Assembly (NCBI GenBank): GCA_004298405.1
Contig: SCSL01000090.1
Span: forward strand, 1-16,493
From: Patescibacteria group bacterium
GTDB lineage: Bacteria; Patescibacteriota; Patescibacteriia; UBA9934; GWF2-40-263
Length of the DNA: 16,493 nucleotides
Direction: 5' to 3'
Part shown: positions 13,442 through 16,493 of the stretch, one piece after another
How the letters are laid out: each line of letters starts with the position of its first letter
Position numbering within the stretch: the first letter of the stretch is position 1
Position numbers and translations under genes: made by a program
The notes under the pieces: model-generated
Databases searched by the model: none
Seen by the model: the letters and a program-made list of their open reading frames with translations, nothing else
What the model was told of the DNA's origin: nothing

Positions 13442-14329
13442 ATGCAACATAAACCTGTCCTCCTCAACGAGATAAGCAACTATCTCAAACCGGAGCCGAA
13501 GTCACTTTTGATAGACGGCACTGTGGGGCTGGGAGGGCACGCGGCGACCCTATTGCCGCGCGTCCTTCCTGGCGGCCGTCTCCTAGGCATCGATCGTGAT
13601 GCCGCGAATCTGAAGAGAGCGCGAGAGCGCCTTTCCGGATTCGATTCTGCTGTTGTGCTGGTGCACGACAGCTATGCCAATGTTCGAACCCACGCCTATG
13701 CTCACGGATTTACTCATGTCGATGCGATCCTTCTTGATCTGGGGTTTTCTTCTGTCCATGTGGACGACCCAGGTCGCGGATTTTCTTTCCAGAATGATGG
13801 ACCGCTAGACATGCGCTATGACCAGTCACAGCCACTCACCGCCGGTGAGATCGTGAATACCTGGTCGGAAGATGAGCTGGCACGGATTTTTCGACAATAC
13901 GGTGAAGAAGTGAATGCACGTCCTTTTGCTCATTCGATCGTTCGTTCTCGGGCTCAGACGCCTTTTACAAGCACGATACAACTTGCTGAGCTCATCGCTG
14001 GTATCAAGCGACAGCACGGCAAGACGCATCCTGCGACAAAAGTCTTTCAAGCCTTGAGAATTGCTGTGAACGATGAATTTGGCGAATTGGAACGTGCGCT
14101 ACCAGAGTGTGTGAATTTGTTAAAACCCGGTGGTCGCCTAGCGATCATCAGCTTCCACTCCCTTGAGGACCGGATCATCAAACAGTTTTTCAAAAGCACC
14201 CCGGCCCTCAAGGTGGTGACGAAGCGTCCCCTCAGCGCCACGCGTGAAGAGCGACTCGAGAATCCTCGAGCGCGCAGTGCCAAGTTGCGTGTGGCAGAAA
14301 AAGTTTCCCCATCTTCTCAGCCGCTTTAG
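13442..14329 (+). CDS. rsmH: 16S rRNA m4C1402 methyltransferase RsmH
   Basis: 295 aa. Transfers methyl from S-adenosylmethionine to N4 of C1402 of 16S rRNA. Visible: MQHKPVLLNEISNYL start, SAM-binding DGTVGLGGHAATLL and GIDRD, ILLDLGFSS, GRGFSFQNDGPLDMRYD, FQALRIAVNDEFGELE and ISFHSLEDRIIKQFF. It holds its usual place after mraZ. The last residues (SSQPL) and the TAG stop are supplied by a family A element, with the stop in the loop of hairpin A. The normal family ending is therefore probably changed by a few residues. Confidence 0.97.
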   Translation: MQHKPVLLNEISNYLKPEPKSLLIDGTVGLGGHAATLLPRVLPGGRLLGIDRDAANLKRARERLSGFDSAVVLVHDSYANVRTHAYAHGFTHVDAILLDLGFSSVHVDDPGRGFSFQNDGPLDMRYDQSQPLTAGEIVNTWSEDELARIFRQYGEEVNARPFAHSIVRSRAQTPFTSTIQLAELIAGIKRQHGKTHPATKVFQALRIAVNDEFGELERALPECVNLLKPGGRLAIISFHSLEDRIIKQFFKSTPALKVVTKRPLSATREERLENPRARSAKLRVAEKVSPSSQPL

Positions 14330-14362
14330 CGGCGTCCTGAACGGGGCTAAAGCCCCTGAGAA
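14314..14362 (+). repeat. Family A palindromic element at the rsmH 3' end
   Basis: TTCTCAG, GCCGCTTTAGCGGC (14320-14333), spacer GTCCTGAAC, GGGGCTAAAGCCCC (14343-14356), CTGAGAA: complete and perfectly paired. It is read in the one forward frame that contains a stop, and ends rsmH at TAG 14327-14329. It also separates rsmH from ftsL. Confidence 0.92.
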
Positions 14363-14397
14363 AATCTAATTTTCTGTTGACGACCCCACCGTCATCT

Positions 14398-14766
14398 ATG
14401 TCCCCAGTTGCTGCACAAACTTCTGTTTTTTCGCCAACGCATATTGCCACGCGCCACGTCAGTGTTCGGATGTGGGTGGCCAATCATGTTGTTGCCCTAA
14501 ACATTGCGTCTCTTGCAGTTGTTGCCCTCTTGGTTGTCTCCTACATTGTGCAAGTGAACGCTTCGATTTCACAGGGATACCAAATCCGCGACCTCGAAAC
14601 ACAATTGGATGAACTCAGTCTCATGAATCAGAATCTTGAACTTGAGACACGCAAAAGCCAATCATTAAATCATGTGGCAAAGTCTGTGAAGATGCTTGGG
14701 TTCGTCGAAGCTGAGATCCCAAATTACATTTCCGGTTCCGAACCCGCCTTTGCCATGGCGGAATAG
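14398..14766 (+). CDS. ftsL: FtsL/DivIC-like septum protein
   Basis: 122 aa from ATG 14398; a TTG at 14377 would add seven residues. One membrane helix (VVALNIASLAVVALLVVSYI, about 31-50) follows a short cytoplasmic tail. Beyond it is a coiled coil outside the cell (YQIRDLETQLDELSLMNQNL), then VAKSVKMLGFVEAEIPNYI, typical of short FtsL-like proteins. It would link FtsB/FtsQ partners to the division machine. Identity rests on topology and position after mraZ-rsmH, since the sequence itself is weakly conserved. Unusually, no ftsI follows: a terminator comes next. Confidence 0.82.
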   Translation: MSPVAAQTSVFSPTHIATRHVSVRMWVANHVVALNIASLAVVALLVVSYIVQVNASISQGYQIRDLETQLDELSLMNQNLELETRKSQSLNHVAKSVKMLGFVEAEIPNYISGSEPAFAMAE

Positions 14767-14773
14767 TAAAAAC

Positions 14774-14799
14774 AAACAGCGCAAAAGATGGCTGTTTTT
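14774..14799 (+). terminator. Intrinsic terminator after ftsL
   Basis: AAACAGC (14774-14780) pairs with GCTGTTT (14791-14797), followed by more Ts. It begins 7 bp after the ftsL stop and closes the mraZ-rsmH-ftsL transcript. Confidence 0.75.
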
Positions 14800-14895
14800 A
14801 GTTTTCGATATCAGTGTGACAAAAATTTGGGTTTATGATACATATGTCTGTCCCATACACCCCCTCGGCTGGGTCAAGCCTGTGGAGACCTCGAA

Positions 14896-15051
14896 ATGAT
14901 GAACTTCTGGTCCGCTCTCGTGCTCATCGTGATGAGCCTCGTCGTTGGTTTCGTCGCCTGGTTCACCAACTCGCCCAACGCTCTCTGGGCCTTCATCCTA
15001 GTGGTCTTGATGGGCGTGGAGATCCTCAAGAAGGATTCAAATAAGACCTGA
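14896..15051 (+). CDS. 51-aa membrane protein of unknown function
   Basis: ATG 14896 to TGA 15049-15051, with GGAG at 14884-14887, eight bases before the start. The protein begins MMNFWSALVLIVMSLVVGFV, has a loop with AWFTNSPNA, a second hydrophobic stretch (LWAFILVVLMGV) and a charged tail ending in EILKKDSNKT. Two membrane helices with a basic cytoplasmic end are evident. Longer frames that overlap it in other phases lack this pattern and are shadows. A -10-like TATGAT lies at 14834. I do not recognise the family. Confidence 0.68.
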   Translation: MMNFWSALVLIVMSLVVGFVAWFTNSPNALWAFILVVLMGVEILKKDSNKT

Positions 15052-15233
15052 TCCTCACTTGCGCACTCACCTCAGCGGAAGCCGTCAACATTGCGACGCA
15101 CGCCGATCGTAGTGCGCTATTTCTTTTCCTGTTTAGGGTCACCGACCCGCTTACGAATGGTGGGTCAGGTCTGGTTATGGATTTTTTGTAACGCCATTTT
15201 TTCAAAGAGACAAACTTTTGTCCGTAGGTTTAC

Positions 15234-15277
15234 AAATGGATACATTTTTTCTCAGGTGAGAAGAAATGTATCCATTT
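15234..15277. repeat. 21-bp inverted repeat with 2-bp centre
   Basis: 15234-15254 (AAATGGATACATTT then TTTTCTCA, read with one shared T) and 15257-15277 are complementary at 20 of 21 positions around GG. The one mismatch would be G-U in one of the two transcripts. As RNA it is one long hairpin; as DNA, a near-perfect palindrome. Confidence 0.88.
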
Positions 15278-15328
15278 TAGGAACCATCAGTAGGTGATAT
15301 GATCATATCGTCCAGAATCCATAACGAG

Positions 15329-15424
15329 TTTTGTGTCATTGTGAGGCCGAAGACCGAAGCAATCCTTCGAAAGCTAAGAGGATTGTTTCGTCGTCGTCGT
15401 TCCTCCTCGCTATGACACAGAAAA
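15329..15424. repeat. TCATTGCGAG-type long imperfect palindrome
   Basis: TGTGTCAT (15332-15339) pairs with ATGACACA (15412-15419). GAAGCAATCC and GGATTGTTTC pair further in, with a short unpaired centre. Repeats of the form TCATTGCGAG...CGAAGCAATC are, from memory, scattered in many bacterial genomes. A partial copy lies at 10099-10149. Confidence 0.85.
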
Positions 15425-15497
15425 TGTTTGGCAAAGATTCGTCAGTTTTTTCTACTCAACAAAGCGAAAAAGGAGTTGTGACCAACAATGAGTTCAT

Positions 15498-16076
15498 ATG
15501 AATAGTGAGCTGAGTAAAGGACAATTTCGTGAGGATACGGAGAGGGATAGATTACTTCTGGAACGCATTGCGTCATTGGACTTGGAAGATAATGGAGTTT
15601 TTCAAGAGGTTTTCGCAATAGTGAAAAATCGATGTCATCGATTGGATCGAACTACCTTCGTAGAGAGAAAAGAGCGAGTTCGAGGAAAGGGGCAGGTCAT
15701 TCCTCCAGAATTTGATTTAGCCTTTCTGGATCAAACAACGTTGCAGATCTATGTGAATACGGACACAGTACCTGAGGAAGCTGTCGAAGAGATTATTGAA
15801 CACGAAGCGACGGAGTTGGTTCATGTGCTCGCGAAGACTCCAAGTGGTGAGAAACCCAAAAAAGAGACGTGGCGGGAGGCACATCACGAGGCGTTGCTTC
15901 GTGAGTACGCGAAGGCGAAAGAAAAAGAAAGGTTAGAGCAACATCATGCGTGGTTGGTCTCATACCTTGAAACATTAAAACGACAGTTCCACGATAATCT
16001 TATCCTGACTCAAACGATCGACCGGCAGATCCAAGAACGAACAGACGTGTATAAACAACTCTCTACTTCCGATTGA
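15498..16076 (+). CDS. Hypothetical protein with an HExxExxH motif
   Basis: 192 aa, soluble, highly charged, mostly helical by composition. The central part has IPPEFDLAFLDQTTLQIYVN, then EEIIEHEATELVHVLAK with H102-E103-x-x-E106-x-x-H109, and a later EAHHEALLREYAKAKEK helix (His129, His130). The His/Glu spacing suits a metal site on one helix, but no family is recognised, so activity is not claimed. AGGAG at 15471-15475 is too far from this ATG. It better fits an ATG at 15488 whose five-codon frame ends inside this gene's start, so translation may be coupled. The next gene begins 17 bp after its stop. Confidence 0.75.
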   Translation: MNSELSKGQFREDTERDRLLLERIASLDLEDNGVFQEVFAIVKNRCHRLDRTTFVERKERVRGKGQVIPPEFDLAFLDQTTLQIYVNTDTVPEEAVEEIIEHEATELVHVLAKTPSGEKPKKETWREAHHEALLREYAKAKEKERLEQHHAWLVSYLETLKRQFHDNLILTQTIDRQIQERTDVYKQLSTSD

Positions 16077-16092
16077 TGTTTGGTCATAAAAT

Positions 16093-16493
16093 ATGTTGCG
16101 ATTCATTAAATCGACAACCTGGGAGGAAATCTTTCAGAATTGGAAACAGGGAGAGGGGAATGATCCTGGCTGGGTTCACTGCGCGACCGTGCTCAAGGGC
16201 TGGGACAGTTGGGAGTCGTGGCGACGGTTTACGGTGGAACAAATTGGCGCGTCGACTCGGGAATGGGCGATCTACGAGTTTGCGAACCCTCTGATCGAAA
16301 TCCCCGCGATGCTCGTTGGACCATTTACCGGCTGGCAGTTGAGGTTACCCGTACCAAATTGTCATACATTTGCTGACCTTGTGCGCATCCCTGAGCAAGA
16401 AATTTTTTTTCGTGACCATGGAAAAGTTGTTTCCATCATGAAAAACTTTCCGCCCTCGACGATGTTCATCGGTCTACGACTTGAAGGAACCTC
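16093..16493 (+). CDS. Conserved hypothetical protein, 3' partial
   Basis: ATG 16093 opens a frame to the window edge (133 codons). It starts MLRFIKSTTWEEIFQNWKQG and contains WVHCATVLKGWDSWESWRRF, IYEFANPLIEIPAMLVGPF and GWQLRLPVP. It is rich in Trp and aromatic residues with protein-like composition. From memory this WESWRRF/GPFxGWQ pattern recurs in uncharacterised proteins of Patescibacteria. A competing frame starting at 16076 and ending at 16294 is low-complexity and basic and is taken as a shadow. Function unknown. Confidence 0.75.
   Translation, partial: MLRFIKSTTWEEIFQNWKQGEGNDPGWVHCATVLKGWDSWESWRRFTVEQIGASTREWAIYEFANPLIEIPAMLVGPFTGWQLRLPVPNCHTFADLVRIPEQEIFFRDHGKVVSIMKNFPPSTMFIGLRLEGT

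Larger units (their letters stand above)
15052..15497. other. 446-bp non-coding stretch full of inverted repeats
   Basis: I see no convincing gene. It holds GCGCACT/AGTGCGC arms (15061-15067, 15111-15117) before a T-rich stretch, GGGTC-acc-GACCC with a second GGGTC at 15162, GACAAA-CT-TTTGTC (15209-15222), a 21-bp palindrome (15234-15277) and a TCATTGCGAG-type element (15329-15424). This is a likely landing zone for small mobile elements. Confidence 0.7.

Noticed and set aside
138..14362. CRISPR array or phase-variation invertible system built from the repeats
   Set aside because: The repeats are kilobases apart with no regular spacers, and no cas or invertase gene is visible.
14835..15044. 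69-aa plus-strand frame overlapping the 51-aa gene
   Set aside because: Arg/His/Ser-rich and featureless; the overlapping frame from 14896 has two clear membrane helices and a Shine-Dalgarno sequence.
16073..16294. 73-aa frame starting at the stop of the 192-aa gene
   Set aside because: Basic, low-information sequence; the frame from 16093 stays open to the edge and looks like a conserved protein.
1..16493. Alternative genetic code (TGA read as glycine or tryptophan)
   Set aside because: uvrC, the 51-aa gene and the 192-aa gene end cleanly at TGA, and conserved genes contain no internal TGA.

Overview
The window reads like a chromosome segment of a Candidate Phyla Radiation bacterium (Patescibacteria, Parcubacteria/Uhrbacteria-like). 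Hints are the archaeal-type NMN adenylyltransferase (NadM), a UvrA and a UvrC that each lack a domain, a stripped mraZ-rsmH-ftsL start of the division cluster, and a partial right-edge protein of a type I associate with that group. TGA is used as a stop, so this is not a TGA-recoding SR1/Gracilibacteria lineage. The taxonomic call is inference. I see no rRNA, tRNA, CRISPR array or intact transposase.

Layout. 1-107: tail of an upstream gene. 187-996 (minus): murI. 1066-5244: nadM followed by a copper module (small secreted Met/His/Cys-rich protein, SafE/DsbD-like membrane protein fused to a cupredoxin domain, Cu+ P1B-ATPase). 5324-10091: uvrB-uvrA. 10150-10371: fossil of an M23 peptidase. 10484-10972 (minus): cupredoxin lipoprotein. 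11044-12699: uvrC and a small CBU_0592-like membrane protein. 12713-12859: a dense regulatory block (CIRCE-like repeat, terminator with two alternative folds, sigma70-type promoter, four MraZ boxes in 10-bp phase). 12908-14766: mraZ, rsmH, ftsL. 14896-15051: an overlooked 51-aa membrane protein. 15052-15497: non-coding DNA rich in inverted repeats. 15498-16493: two genes of unknown function, the second running off the edge.

The most unusual feature is a family of about 50-bp palindromic elements, here called family A. Each has two adjacent small hairpins, GCCGC-TTTA-GCGGC and GGGGC-TNAA-GCCCC, enclosed by TTCTYAG/CTRAGAA arms. Copies lie between genes and, strikingly, inside open reading frames. 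They are translated in frame in copA, twice in uvrB and in uvrA, and they supply the stop codons of murI, uvrB and rsmH. Paired bases change together between copies, which indicates that the fold is maintained. A second G/C-run hairpin type is translated inside uvrC (twice) and uvrA. Every insertion appears to sit in an inter-domain loop. This resembles the Rickettsia palindromic elements, but all three subunits of one DNA-repair machine carry it here.

Functional links. UvrA, UvrB and UvrC together make the nucleotide-excision repair enzyme. The copper proteins would bind and export Cu+. MurI makes D-glutamate for peptidoglycan, and MraZ/RsmH/FtsL act in division control, ribosome methylation and septum assembly.
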